Source: Diploptera punctata (lineage: Eukaryota > Arthropoda > Insecta > Blattodea > Blaberidae). Taken from it: a DNA stretch of 64,000 bases. The notes under the pieces were generated by a model. It had not been told where the DNA came from, ran no database searches, and saw only the letters and a list, made by a program, of their open reading frames with translations. The stretch is taken from positions 2,232,001 through 2,296,000 of the forward strand of contig JASPKZ010002332.1 of NCBI GenBank assembly GCA_030220185.1, read 5' to 3'. Position numbers and translations under genes: made by a program. This document shows positions 43,943-55,654 of this stretch, piece by piece; position 1 is the first letter of the stretch, and every line of letters starts with the position of its first letter.

Positions 43943-44031
43943 ACCCAGCCGGATTTGAACCAGCGACCTATGGATTACTGAAATTATATACCACTAAGAG
44001 TTCACTGCTCTACCAACTGAGCTCTTACAAC
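43943..44031 (-). pseudogene. tRNA-Tyr-like pseudogene with intron-like insert
   Basis: The minus strand has an A box AGCTCAGTTGGTAGAGC, an intron-like TGGTATATAATTTCAGTA at the anticodon 3' side, then ATCCATAGGTCGCTGG and a T arm CGCTGGTTCAAATCCGGC. This arrangement is typical of insect tRNA-Tyr genes, which carry an intron. The anticodon region reads CTCTTAG rather than the expected CTGTAG-like sequence, and the acceptor ends (GTTGTAA and CTGGGTT) do not pair. So it is a degenerate gene or the head of a tRNA-Tyr-derived SINE. Confidence 0.65.
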
Positions 44032-44086
44032 GATTGACTAAAAAGTCGACAAGTCCGCAACCTATTATACCAGTTTTGATTTATTT

Positions 44087-44560
44087 GATTTTCTGATGAT
44101 TCTGGTCGGGATTTTAGAAACAAATATGAAATTATTGTATTGTCACGGGTCCTTTACAAGTATACAAAGTTTTAAGTCGATCCAATGGTTCTAAGTGGGT
44201 GAAAATCGTGTTCAAAGATTCCGTTACATAGATACAAAGACACTTTTTTTGATTTTCTGATGATTCTGGCCAGGATTTTAGAAAATAAATATTAAATTAT
44301 TGTATTGTCACTGGTCCTTTACACGTATACAAAGTTTCAAGTCAATCCAATGTCTCTAAGTGGGTGAAAATCGTGTTCAAAAATTCCGTTACGTAGAGAC
44401 AAAGACACTTGTTTTGATTTTCTGATGATTCTGGCCATGATTTTAGAAACAAAATATCAAATTATTGTATTGTCACGGGTCTTTTACAAGTATACAAAGT
44501 TTCAAGTCGATCCATTGATTTTAAGTGGGTGAAAATCGCGTTGAAAGATTCCGTTGTATA
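44087..44560 (+). repeat. Three tandem ~165-bp units
   Basis: Units start at 44087, 44251 and 44416 with GATTTTCTGATGATTCTGG and share ATTATTGTATTGTCAC, GGTCTTTTACAAGTATACAA, TCAAGTCGATCCA, AAGTGGGTGAAAATCG and GATTCCGTTA-like sequence. The first two end in ATACAAAGACAC-like sequence; the third runs into the GATA array. Confidence 0.9.
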
Positions 44561-44561
44561 T

Positions 44562-45069
<508 letters not shown>

Positions 45070-45566
45070 AGGTCAAGCTAATATAAAGCGTGTAAAAAAG
45101 AGATACTCTAGATATCGGATGATTTCAGACGTCGCATTTGTTAATGGCATCATTTTAGTACGAAATAGTGTATTTCCAACCAAGGGTTCCTTGTCACAAC
45201 TTTATCTACTGAGTCCACTCTATGACCGTATTAGTGTTTAATGGGAATTATGAATCACTCCATAGAAATATTGAACCCACCTCTATAAATGTTCAACACG
45301 GTAAAAGTTTCATAAAAATGATATACCATTTATGTGCTCTACTTATTACAAGATCTTTTTTTCGTAGTGGTTTATAAACGTCTTAAAACGTATGTTTCTC
45401 CATCAGCGCTCTAATTTGGAGGTAACATCGTTGACTGTTGCGCAGCAGGCATGGATTCAATTACCAGTTTATGTTCTTTAGGTAATTCAGGAAATTTGGG
45501 CCACCATTTCCCTAAAACAATCACTGGCTTCATAATTACCATCGAACATATTGATAAGTAAGGAAA
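45070..45566. other. No gene recognised
   Basis: Nothing supported between the GATA array and the LINE fragment. Confidence 0.45.
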
Positions 45567-46310
45567 TAAATGCAGAATTCTGTGTTGCCACACTTCGATT
45601 ATTGTAACGTTATATATAATGATCTAAACTATGACTTGTCGCAGTTACTGCTGCGTGTTCATAATGTTTGCGCTCGATTAATTTTGAATATCCGCCTTTA
45701 TGATCATATTTTCGAACACTTCAATAACCTTTCTTGGCTCCGTCTTACTGACAGACGTAAATTGCACTCTCTTTCACCTCTTTTCAAGCTTCTGAATTCC
45801 TACACCCGTACATACCTGCCGTCCAGATTCGAGAAGTTATCTTCTTACCACTATATTGACACTAGGTCACAAGATACAGCATGCTAACAACCCATCTTCA
45901 TAACACTTCCTTTTATTCTACTTCTTTCACAGTAGCCCCTGCCCGCTCCTGGAATTTCCTTCTTCCAGAAATCAGGAGTTGTCGCACACTTGGTACTTTT
46001 AAATCACGCTTATATAATTTCCTGTTGTTAAATCATTTATTTATTTTTCTCGAGAGTTAAATTTATTCTATGTCATTAATAGTTTTTTGGTAATTTTTCT
46101 ATCTTATACATTTTATATTTCATTCGTTAAATCTAGATTAAATCATTTTTTTTATAAATAATAATTATATCGTAGACACACTATGTAATATTTATTTTTA
46201 TTGTAATTAGATGTAAGAATCATTTTCTTTGTATTTTTTATCCTGGATGAGTGGTAGACAAGGCCTTGAGGCCTTAACTCTGCCAGGTAAAATGAAACTG
46301 TTATTATAGT
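45567..46310 (+). pseudogene. CR1/Jockey-like LINE, C-terminus and 3' UTR
   Basis: The open frame (45570-45887) encodes NSVLPHFDYCNVIYNDL, LLRVHNVCARLILNIR and LSWLRLTDRRKLHSL, the region after the reverse-transcriptase thumb in CR1/Jockey-type LINEs, with the landmark PHFDYC. Past the stop, frames still give AHLVLLNHAYI-like sequence before the 3' end GAGTGGTAGACAAGGCC, GAGGCCTTAACTCTGCCAGG and TTATTATAG. The 3' signature links it to the tails at 13434, 22313 and 58535. 5'-truncated. Confidence 0.85.
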
Positions 46311-46597
46311 TAAATGCAGCAGCACCATCTAGTTCAAAATAATATATCCTTAGATCCACCACATAGCCTATCAGATGATAATTTAAATATAAAATCCAGA
46401 GTTACAAAGTGGTGTTTCCGACTGATTAAAGAATCCAGGTATGGTATAAAATAGTAAAATACAGTAAAACTTGTTCAAAGCGGAATCGCATGGGGCCAAT
46501 TTTTCCGCATTAGACAACATTCCGCATTATAAAAAACAAACAATTAACCAATCTTAGATAATAGAGCACCGTACATGTATTTTCATGTACTTTGGAT

Positions 46598-46843
46598 TCA
46601 TTGTAGTTCCGCAGCCGTTGGAAAGTGAAGTATAGTATGTACGAGCGGCTTCGATGGTAACGCGTGAAAAATCAATCCCGTTTTGTCAGCGTTAAAATGT
46701 CTCTTAGGCGCGTATCCTGAGATTAAGGTATCCAGTTTTTGTTTCCACTCACTTACTGTACTATCGTCCACATCCTTTGAACCCCGCAAAATTTCATTCC
46801 ACACTACATTGTATCGTCTTTTAAAACTGTCCACAACCAACAT
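46598..46843 (-). pseudogene. Tigger-like transposase fragment
   Basis: Minus strand: NVVWNEILRGSKDVDDSTVS, WKQKLDTLISGYAPK, FNADKTGLIFHALPSK. FNADETGLFFRALP is a hallmark of pogo/Tigger (DDE_1) transposases; here the Asp of the first catalytic position is kept while the following Glu is Lys. The rest of the DDE domain is deleted. Confidence 0.8.
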
Positions 46844-47164
46844 GAAGATGCCTTGAAATCGTTATTCCATAGGGATATAGCAAAAGCTGAAGCTTTATGG
46901 AGCATCGGTCCGGAAATTTGGAGAATTTTTGATCGTAGACTTGTATTTTTATTTATTTATTTATTTATTTTTCTTTCCTCTTCATTTGATCATTTCCTTG
47001 CGTCCATTCATTCATTATTTTTTCTTTGTGTTTTAAAATCTCATACACTTTGGGGTTTCCACATTTAAATTCAGTCATTATTTCGTGCACTGGAGAGTTT
47101 GTTTTTCTTTATCTTCAATCACTTTCACTTTTTCGTTTAATGACAATGATACATATTATTTTGT

Positions 47165-47328
47165 TTTAATAGGAAATGTGCACTCAGTTGAGCATAAGTG
47201 GTGGGACAGGACACACACCTAGACCCAAGGTAGAGATTTAAAATCCCCTACCCCACCGGGAATCGAACCCGGGTCGCCGGAGTGGAAGGTAGGGACTCTA
47301 CCGAATACGCCACGGCGACGGACGATAC
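47165..47328 (-). mobile_element. SINE-like insertion, unnamed family
   Basis: The minus-strand head reads GTCCGTCGCCGTGGCGTATT, GGTAGAGTCCCTACC and a strong B box CCGGGTTCGATTCCCGG, followed by TGGGGTAGGGGATTTTAAAT and CTTGGGTCTAGGTGTG. tRNA-like but without paired acceptor ends. Only one copy in the window. Confidence 0.65.
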
Positions 47329-47875
47329 ATAAGATTTAGCCACCTTTATTCCGTAAATTCAAAACGCAACCTGTGAAAGATACGTGCACAATCGGTCTCA
47401 CATCTCAAACTAATTTAAGATTTTACAGTGCACTTTTTATTTGTAAGACAGATGTCACACGCCAAATATTTGTTAAACGAATCTGTATTTCGCAAAACGG
47501 ATGTGCAGTGATGCCGAAAGAAAATTCCATATACAGGTAGAAACTCTCCCGGCGGCAGTAATCATCACTTATGTAAATTCGCCTAAAGGGAATTCAATGA
47601 AGTTGAAATTAATTTGTTTATCTCTCTATCTTTCCGCCTTATAAACATTTTTTTCATGAATTGTGTAGAATTTCCTTCCGTTTCCGCGTTGGACAGATTC
47701 CGTTTATACAAAATAAATACACGTAAAATTACCATTATTTTGCCGGGATCAATAAATTTGTTCACATTGGGCAGATTTCCGTATTATTCACGTTCCGAAT
47801 TAAACTAGTTTTACTGTATTAAAATAAATATATTTATGGTGCCGTCGTCCCCAACTATTTTTTTTTAATTTTTAA

Positions 47876-48083
47876 GAACTGTAGGCCTTTCGGAAATCGC
47901 TTTCATATTCAGCAGAAGGGTATGTCCTACTAGCCTAACTGTTGTTGTAGTTGTGTGACTCTTCTGACATCAGCGGTGACGCTGGAAGGCCGCTCATGTC
48001 AGAAGCATAGCAAAACAACATCAATTAGTAGCACATATCGTTCTGCTTAAGATGGAAGCCGGTTTCCGAAAGGCTTACAGTTC
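47876..48083 (+). mobile_element. TTAA-flanked MITE (208 bp)
   Basis: TTAA at 47872-47875 and 48084-48087 bracket inverted ends GAACTGTAGGCCTTTCGGAA and the inverse of GAACTGTAAGCCTTTCGGAA; similarity continues for about 50 bp (TTCAT/CTTCCAT, CAGCAGAA/AAGCAGAA). The TTAA target is that of piggyBac-like elements. A half-copy (CTGTAGGCCTTTCAGAACAT) lies at about 52850. Confidence 0.82.
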
Positions 48084-48315
48084 TTAAGTTTTTAAAACAT
48101 TTTTAACCTAGTTGAGGATGACAGCACCTGTCAGGTATTTTTTTTAATATTTTACTTTGTGACTATTTACCTCAACTGAATTACATTATGAAATTTACCA
48201 GTATGAAATCAAAGTATCCGGATGTCATGGGATAGAGAAATCACTCCGAGCAGGACGCTAAATCATTCTGAAGCACCAGATAATTCCGAACTTACCAGAC
48301 TAAACGGGACAATTG

Positions 48316-48812
48316 TCATAACCCATAGAAAAGTCATAGTGTGGCAATTGAATTAACACCTCATCAGAAACAACAAATAACAAGTGGGTATATTTTATTT
48401 AATGAAGCTCTTAAGTAGCTAAGATCACACTGGTCAACATCATTTTTGTCTCTTGAGTACCAATAGTTGTACTTAATGCAGTTTTTTATCGTATTTTCAA
48501 ATATGTATTCGGAATTTCTCCATCACCCACAGTTTTTTTATTTCAATTTCAATTAATGGATTCAAATAATTATTTGTTTAAATAAACGTTTTTTCGTCCA
48601 TTTATTATCTTGGCGCAGTGAGCGATGAGCACGGGTTAACACTTTTATCAGAGATTTCAGCTATGGAAAAGATATATCAAGTCAAATGGAATCCTAATAT
48701 GCTGGGCGATTATTGTTGGACCATCAAGAGGGATGCTCCACAGGCGAAATATTGCAGAAAATCGTCATTTCTTACTTTTCAGGTGAGTCCGAATGGTCGA
48801 ACCATTGTGTAG
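48316..48812 (+). other. Possible LTR 3' end and primer site, with a short unknown frame
   Basis: A polyadenylation-like AAATAAACG near 48580 is followed by CCATTTATTATC and TTGGCGCAGTGAGCG (48609-48623). TGGCGCAGT resembles the start of a primer-binding site used by some Gypsy-type elements. The frame at 48618-48812 encodes EKIYQVKWNPNMLGDYCWTI then RDAPQAKYCRKSSF, which seems familiar from insect repeats but which I cannot name. No left LTR end or domain is confirmed. Confidence 0.3.
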
Positions 48813-48886
48813 TTACGACATGTAGCAAAATATTAAGGTCATACATCATATCATAATCATCTGGGTGCCATTTTAACCTGCATTTC

Positions 48887-49060
48887 AAGTATTAGGCCCA
48901 GTGGCCCGTTACGGTCTCCCGCCATCTCCGAAAAGGTCGACCCACAGATCTTCTGCCTCGAGGAATGTAGTGAAGAATTAAAGTATTAAAGTGTTTGAAA
49001 TTATAAATGCCTGTCTCTCGGAAACCTTGTGTGATGGAGAAAACCCGATATCTTTGAATC
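48887..49060 (-). pseudogene. LINE L4 3' fragment
   Basis: Minus strand: LILHYIPRGRRSVGRPFRRW then RETVTGHWA, matching the NYxPRGRRxxGRPxxRW tail of L4. About 170 bp remain. Confidence 0.65.
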
Positions 49061-49184
49061 CAGGAGAGAAATAATACTATCAGAATCACATATTTTTCTT
49101 TCTTTTTCAAAAAAAAAGTTTATTTTTTGTTGCTCAGTGTCATCAGCGTCGCAATTCAAATCTGGTCGTCCTATTTCAAGTTTA

Positions 49185-49345
49185 ATGTCTTGTACGTGCC
49201 TTAAGTCTACGCCGCAGGACTCAAGGCTTTATTTATCTTCTGAAATGTTTACGCCTTTAAAATGTATTGACTCCGGAGCGATTTTAACCCGGGAATCTCG
49301 GAACTAGAGACGAGTATGGTAACCCTTGCTCCACAGGAACCGACA
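49185..49345 (-). mobile_element. SINE-like sequence
   Basis: The minus strand reads GGAGCAAGGGTTACCATACT (A-box-like) and GATTCCCGGGTTAAAATCG (B box-like) and then a body with GCCTTGAGTCCTGCGGC. The head resembles S3 distantly. Confidence 0.45.
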
Positions 49346-49969
49346 AAAGAATACATAAAGTATAGTCATGAAGCAATAATGAAAATCTCCTAGAACAAAT
49401 GTTCATTAGTCAAAGTGTTGTGCATTTGAGTTTGTAATTGCGATGGGAAAATGATTGCTTTTCAGATGCGTTCTTTTCATTACTAGGTGATTGTTACACT
49501 TCGATACAGCGAGCTAGTTAATGTGAAGTTGGCTTATTACTCACAAAACGGCTGAAATGGTAATTTAGCTACTAAATGCGTAGAAATGTTCTGCACACAA
49601 CACTCTAAATTATTAGTCGGCTTGTATATTGGTTAGAAGCAGCAGCTATGGAGTTGCTGACTCATACCTACTCTAATTTACACACGGTACATAGTTTACG
49701 TGCTCTGCTCGTTCTCTCAAAGTAGTTCATGAAACAGGGGTGAGGGCTTAGATATTGTCACAATTAGATGATTCACTATAAGAGAGAACTTACTATCATA
49801 TAGGCTATATTTACGGAATACGGGAAGAATACAGGAGAAAATATACGAGTGCAAAAAAATTAAATATGTATTGCCTAGGGTAAATATATTTAAAAAATCC
49901 ATGCTACGAAAGGCCTAGAAGATCCTTGACCTACCAATCGGCTGTTGGCTTCAAATCCATACATGTTAA

Positions 49970-50218
49970 TATCAGTCAGTGTAGAATTGACATATAGTTA
50001 GCATGTCGGCTCCCCAACCGTTATAGCTGGTTTTCTTAATCTGTAGCCGTTCCTTAATGTAGTTATCCAAATTTCTTATTATGCTGGCTGGGCACCGATC
50101 CCATGCTAGTCGAAATTCCGTGAGAAAATTTCTAACTTCGTGCGGACTCGAAACAAAGCAAATCCCGTAGATCTGCACCAAGGCATGATGCCTTAGACCA
50201 CTCAGCTACGCCGCTGGA
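49970..50218 (-). mobile_element. SINE S1 copy
   Basis: Minus strand: CAGCGGCGTAGCTGAGTGGT, CATCATGCCTTGGTGCAGAT, AATTTTCTCACGGAATTTCG, TGGGATCGGTGCCCAGCC and AACGGTTGGGGAGCCGACAT match S1 at 3007-3357. The 3' third is missing. Confidence 0.78.
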
Positions 50219-50569
50219 TGGGTAAATATATACCTCAAAATGTCATAAAATTTGGCTCTCAAATGTAGGCCTAGTATTTTCTCGAACAAAACAGGTTGTG
50301 TAGAATTGTATTCATGCATTTCTTTACGGTTATGGTAATTTTTTTATGGTTTTCACACAATGCAAGGGGATAAGAAGTGAAACAACTTTCCTCTATAATT
50401 TTTTGGTAAATGGTGTGAGGCTGTAATATTACCAATTCTTTGTGCATAATATTAATATAGATTATTTACTTTATTTCGTTATTATAATTCGTAACTAGTG
50501 ATAACAGGTAGTAGTGGAATTTATTGACACTTTGTTTATGTAAAAATACACATGTTCCTAGTAAAATGC

Positions 50570-50748
50570 AAAGTGGTCCCACTACAGACATTAGAAGACC
50601 TTAGGGGTAGTAGTGGGTTAAGGCTCCAATTTTTCTTAGCAATAGGCACTAAATTTCAGCCTAATTGTCAGCCCTGCATTACGGCCGGTTTTACCCCTAG
50701 TCAAACGTCTGGTACTCATTTCCTTTAGAGGGCGAGTCGACTCCAGGG
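50570..50748 (-). mobile_element. SINE S4 without head
   Basis: CTTAGGGGTAGTAGTGGGTT, AAGGCTCCAATTTTTC, CAGCCCTGCATTACGGCCGG, AACGTCTGGTACTCATTTCC and GACTCCAGGGCC match the S4 body of 34083-34377; the tRNA-like head is lost. Confidence 0.7.
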
Positions 50749-51322
50749 CCTATATATGTACAGAGATACCCATGACAAGGTATCTGATCGTGATCAGTAG
50801 CCTGAATAGCAGAATACAGAGTACGTTAATTTTAAAAAATCTGGTTATAGACGAGATGCAACAAGTGATTTAAGAAAGGGAATCCAGGTCTCAAACAAAA
50901 GCATCTGAGTTATTTTTTGTTAAATTTGTTTACATTGGATATTCATAACCCAGTATTAAATAGGGTATAAGACGGAATGCTTTAGTTTCAGACATTAACT
51001 GGATTGTTTGAAACACGACTATTAAGCTATAATCAACCGAATTTTCAAACTTTGACTACTCAGTAACCCATTCTTTAATCGAATAATCATAAAACCCCTA
51101 AAAATCATATACAATCGTTCGTTTGAAAAACGTGATCTCTAAGTATACTGTGGGCTATATATACTAATTGCATAACAATATTAAAACATATGTCCTGTTA
51201 TTTCAGTGAGAATACTGCGATTTTCTTATTTTCGCCAGTCATTTAAGTTCACTTTTTCATCTGATGTTTTCCACTGAACTTTTTTTTTTGTTAAATGCTA
51301 CCTGTTTGTCATTCGATATTTC
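50749..51322. other. No gene recognised
   Basis: AT-rich sequence; nothing supported. Confidence 0.45.
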
Positions 51323-51663
51323 AGGTATTCTCTCCTGGCATTGGCGTACTGTAACCCACTTCTGAGGTTGGGGCGCCCGGAAGGCGGGGTTATGGGGATT
51401 GATATGATGGGTGATAGGTAATGGTGCGCCAGGTGAGGCCTTAAACCTAAACTTAATCTAATGAGGTGAATATGATATTGATGAAAATGTTGGCCAGATG
51501 TTGTTCGGGGACCGTTTAGGCCTTAAAGTATCCTGACATTTGTCCTACAGATGAGGAAAAACCCCTAGAAAACCTCACCCATGAAACTTGTCCCGAGCGG
51601 GTATAGAACCCGGGCCCGCTGCGTGACGAGGCAGCACGCTACCTCGAGACCACAGCGGTAGAC
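51323..51663 (-). mobile_element. SINE S2 with 3' body type C
   Basis: The head at right (CTCGAGACCACAGCGGTAGA inverted) leads into the S2 core (CTGTAGGACAAATGTCAGGA), then a type C body ending with CCAACCTCAGAAGTGGGTTA and GCCAGGAGAGAATACC. The body differs wholly from types A and B. Confidence 0.78.
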
Positions 51664-51785
51664 TTTCCATTGAACATTATAAACAGCGAAAATTAATGCA
51701 TTTAGTCCGATGGGAACTACTTTAAAATGGCATATAATGACATGTCTTATTTGTATTTTGATTTTTAACATGTATTATATATAAT

Positions 51786-52240
51786 TCAATAGTGAGAAGT
51801 ACTGTTACATATGGAGCTGAAGTTTGGAAGTTCAACAAAAACTTGGAACATAAACTTATGTCGATGGAATTGGATTTCTTGAGGAGAGCAGCAAGATATT
51901 CAAAATTAGACAAAATAAGAAATACTGTCATAAGAGAAAAAAATAATATTGGTTATTCAATAGTAGATTATATACAGTATAGGCAATTAAATTGGTATGG
52001 GCACGTACGACGAATGCAAGAAGAAAGATTACCCAGGAAAACATTGGAATGGTGTCCATCTGGAGGAAGGAGGAGAGGAAGACCTCGAAACTCGTGGATG
52101 CAGGAAATATGAACTGGAATGAGAGCAAGGAGACTGGAGGACATGGATTGGATGGAGAGACGAGTGGAGAAGAAAAATAAAACTTAAGGTACATAAAGAT
52201 GTGTAAACATTAAAATTCTGTATATAAATAAATTATTATT
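51786..52240 (+). pseudogene. LINE family L2 3' end
   Basis: Plus strand: MRSTVTYGAEVWKFNKNLEH, LDFLRRAARYSKLDKIRN, NNIGYSIVDYIQYRQLNWYG, VRRMQEERLPRKTLEWCPSG and RNSWMQEI in a single frame of 106 codons, then AGATGTGTAAACATTAAAAT. Better preserved than the copy at 30179 and starting at the same codon. Confidence 0.87.
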
Positions 52241-52614
52241 GTTGTTAAGGGAATTATTAAAAACGTTATTTCTGTGAATGGATTTGTAGACCATTGGAAT
52301 AGGAATGAGTGTCTCCTTTCAAAATAACTGCAAACTTTGTGGTTCTCATAGAAAGAAGTAAAATATGGAAGTAAACGTCGAATTATAAAAATGTTTTTTT
52401 CTTATACAAACAGCTAGTGATTTGAATCTGATTTATGCATGCAACATCAGTATTCACACAACGTTCCGTATGCAATATGTTTGCTGTATATTTCGAGCAG
52501 AGATATCATACGTGTTGTATACCATACTCTGAATGTAGTGCAATTTTAAAATTTCACGTATTGGACATATTCCTAAGTTTGTGTATATAGGAAAGAAAAA
52601 TAAATGTTTGTGGT
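52241..52614. other. No gene recognised
   Basis: AT-rich; nothing supported. Confidence 0.4.
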
Positions 52615-52692
52615 GGGGGATTGAGTGGACTAATGGTTATGTCACTAACCCTTACAGTTAGAGCTCTTGGGTTCAAATCCCGGTCCAGGTGT
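52615..52692 (+). other. tRNA-like sequence
   Basis: GGGATTGAGTGGACTAATGG with TTATGTCACTAACCC and B box TTGGGTTCAAATCCCGG. The T arm is strong; no convincing acceptor stem. Most likely the head of a SINE or a tRNA pseudogene. Confidence 0.5.
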
Positions 52693-54039
52693 TTATTTTT
52701 CTTTTCGTGTCATATTTAGCCTTCATTCCTAATTGTCAGAATTTAATTTATAACATCGAAATAAGTCATAAAATAAAATAAGTTAAAATATACCTTCTTA
52801 GGTAAGATCCGTCGTACTCAATTTATAAAATATGTATTCTTTATGCCTGTAGGCCTTTCAGAACATCCGTTCCATCTTCAGCAGGTCCTTCTTCGCTGCA
52901 ATATCTAGTATGATGGTTGATGCTGCTGGTCCTACTGTGGCATCACTAAGTTTTAGATTAAAATTATTTTAAGAGCCGTAGGAAGAAAAATTTTAAGACG
53001 CTTTAGGGAATGTATTATGGAGAAGATCCTTCCTTCAAAAGAGAAGAAAACAATTGGGTCCATTGACATACATTTACATCATGAGAAGATAAAATGTGTT
53101 CGGCGAAATGGCAGGTCGAGGACTGATATGAGATTAAGGCTATATTATTGAAAGTCTGTGATATACAAGGATGCAGGCTGACCAGACCAGACGCAGAAAT
53201 AAGAGGTTTTGCAGTAAAATATTTTGGCCCTCTCACGCTTACCTTTGAATATCGTCGTTAATAGCATGAAATGTTAAGAGCAACGCCATCGATCCAGAAG
53301 AAGGACTACTCATATGGTATATGTCATGATTATGAGCGTGAGAGTACATTTAGTGCTGGAATTGATGGAATCAGGCCCAAAAAGCGAAGGCCGCAGGTTC
53401 AACTTGACTCTGAGAAATCTCCCACATTTACTCTGTAATACAGATTGCTACTATTAAATCACGAGTTATAACTTGATAAAGCTTCATGTATGATTGATTA
53501 TAAACCAATGGCGAAATAGATTTTCTACTGTCCCTAGAGGTACACAATTGAAAGAGAAATACTTTTTTCTTTGCTTTAATGTATAAAACATTACAGTATA
53601 GGCAAAATGTCACAAAAGTATGGGAAATAAAGTATTGGAGCAGAAAACTGCAATTTAAAGGTAATTACATATTTTCACTCAATTCATCAAACAAGGTAGT
53701 TGATTCAAACAGTGGCATTCAATTCGCAAATTCACTTTACCCCGGATAAGAATCAGAAACTGGCTAACCTGACCCCATTTGTCTCAATCACCAAAGCAAA
53801 TGTTGACTTATATTTTAATTGCCATTAACAATTTCATTACTAAGTAGTCATTAATAAATTCACATCAGTTAATATGTATAAAAACTAATGTCTATACAAC
53901 ATTGGACGTACACAACTTAATAAGAGAACAAATTAGATCCCGGGGCCAATAGAATTTTTAGGCATTAAAATATGTGTTCATTTGGAAACGAACTGTAGAC
54001 GTAGGCCCTATTTTGTAAAGTATGGCACGTAAAACATAT
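52693..54039. other. No gene; half-copy of the 47.9-kb MITE inside
   Basis: At about 52846-52900 CCTGTAGGCCTTTCAGAACA with CCATCTTCAGCAGGTCC resembles one end of the MITE at 47876. The rest is unassigned. Confidence 0.4.
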
Positions 54040-54043
54040 TTAA

Positions 54044-54757
54044 GGGAGGTGATGGGTGAAATTGTCGACATTTTCGATCAAATTTATCAGTTTTTGTTTT
54101 TGTATTAAAAAAATACTATGTACCTTAAAGTATAAGTTGGTGAAGTTTCAGTGTTCTATGCCGTTTGTAAGTCTCCCTAATGACTGTAGGAGGGTATATA
54201 TGCTACATTTTCAATTTAACTGCATGTAAACTTTCAAATTGGTTTTTCCACACTTTTATTTTCATTGCATTTCAATACATTCAAATCAAAATAGCATTGA
54301 CAAATATAATGATAGAAGCACGAAATTTTCACTGCATGTCCCACACACTATGGCTAACAATTTTGTGCATGGATTTTGAAACAACGTTGATAGTTTTTTT
54401 CAAATAAAAAATAAAATATTTGAAGTAATTTTTAAAAAAATGCATATGCAGAGGATGTATATATTTTTTCTTCCTTTATTATAATGATATAGAAAAGTTA
54501 ATGCATAATGTTGTTCTAAATAAGTCAGTGGTCGTGTAGAAAACATTCATTAATTATACTAAAACATTAGATGACTAATTAAAAATTTTAATATACAAAT
54601 TTTTAAATGGATTTTCTTCAATAACTTAAACATTTTTAAGTCTACAAGGATGAAACTTCAGTATAACATTACATATTATGGCATAATATGTGTGTACAAA
54701 ACATCAAGTATGTAGCTTAAAAAATGTAAAAAATAGAAATTTCACCCATCACCCCCC
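54044..54757. mobile_element. TTAA-flanked DNA element (714 bp)
   Basis: GGGAGGTGATGGGTGAAATT at left and the inverse AATTTCACCCATCACCCCCC-like end at right form inverted termini, bracketed by TTAA (54040-54043, 54758-54761). The frame at 54180-54407 shows no transposase motif. TTAA specificity suggests mobilisation by a piggyBac-type enzyme encoded elsewhere. Confidence 0.85.
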
Positions 54758-54767
54758 TTAAGGTTGA

Positions 54768-54872
54768 AAAAAAAAGACTTACTGAACAAAATTTATTGTT
54801 CCATTTAAGTCCAAATTTGAATTTCGACGCTAATTACATTAACGGTTAAAGAGGGTCATTAAGTAAAAAAAA
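54768..54872 (+). mobile_element. SINE S5 3' part
   Basis: TTCCATTTAAGTCCAAATTT, GACGCTAATTACATTAACGG and TTAAAGAGGGTCATTAAGTA match the S5 3' end. It follows the TTAA element immediately. Confidence 0.5.
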
Positions 54873-54925
54873 ATGTGAAGTTGATGGAAACAAATTGGAG
54901 AAATATGCTGGAATTTCCGTAAAAA

Positions 54926-55035
54926 AAACTAACTCATTGGCACTATCAAACCAGTAGATTCAGGCCATGCGGACATAACTTTCCATACATCCTTATCTTG
55001 AGGTAATATTTTCCTTTCTAATTTCCTGTAAATCG
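54926..55035 (-). mobile_element. Degenerate LINE L1 3' end
   Basis: AACTCATTGGCACTATCAAA, CAGTAGATTCAGGCCATGCG and ACATCCTTATCTTGAGGTAA match L1 3' ends in inverse, with many changes. Confidence 0.6.
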
Positions 55036-55654
55036 ACTTCATCAAAAGATGTTTAACTAATTCACGCGTTAGTATTTCTAGTGCTCCACTATTATAAAAT
55101 GTCCTAACATTCTACGTTCCTAGGAACATGTCCCCGTGTTTGAGACTTCGTTGTGGATTCCTGAAGTAGTCCTCGCACGAAGAACCGAATGGGGATTTTA
55201 AATATTTATAAATACAATTTAAATTAATCTGAAATCAAGTACCTATATCCTTTTATTATTTTTTCGTTATTGTACGCAATATAGGCCTCTGACATTTATT
55301 TCTAAATCAGAATCAAAGTTTACTACTGATGAGAATGAAGATGAGTTTCTAAAGTTCGCCTGTTCCTGAAACTTGAGTATTATCAACATAATACTGAGAA
55401 CTGTCTGTTGTTTTCGAGGATTAGTTTCAGAATTAACTGCAGAATATTAGACTAAAAGTACATTTTGATACGATAATCACGAGTTTCAAAGTTCGGCAGA
55501 TATTACGTTTAAAGATATATTGTTTAAAATTGTATAATGCAATTTAGAATTAACATTTAAACGAAATTACGATGAAAGTATATAATTATTATATGTTCTT
55601 ACCGACCTAGTTTTGATCCCTATCGATCAGGTATCTTTTCTTATCTCATTATTT
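55036..55654. other. No gene recognised
   Basis: AT-rich; nothing supported. Confidence 0.45.

Larger units (their letters stand above)
46462..47816 (-). mobile_element. pogo/Tigger-like deletion derivative
   Basis: Ends CAGTAAAACTTGTTCAAAGC (left) and the inverse of CAGTAAAACTAGTTTAATTC (right) are flanked by TA (46460-46461, 47817-47818). Inverted similarity continues as CGGAA...CCGCATTA-like stretches. It retains only part of the transposase and has a SINE-like insertion at about 47165-47328. Confidence 0.82.

Noticed and set aside
44087..44560. CRISPR-like array
   Set aside because: Only three direct units of ~165 bp without unique spacers, in a eukaryotic repeat context; no cas genes.
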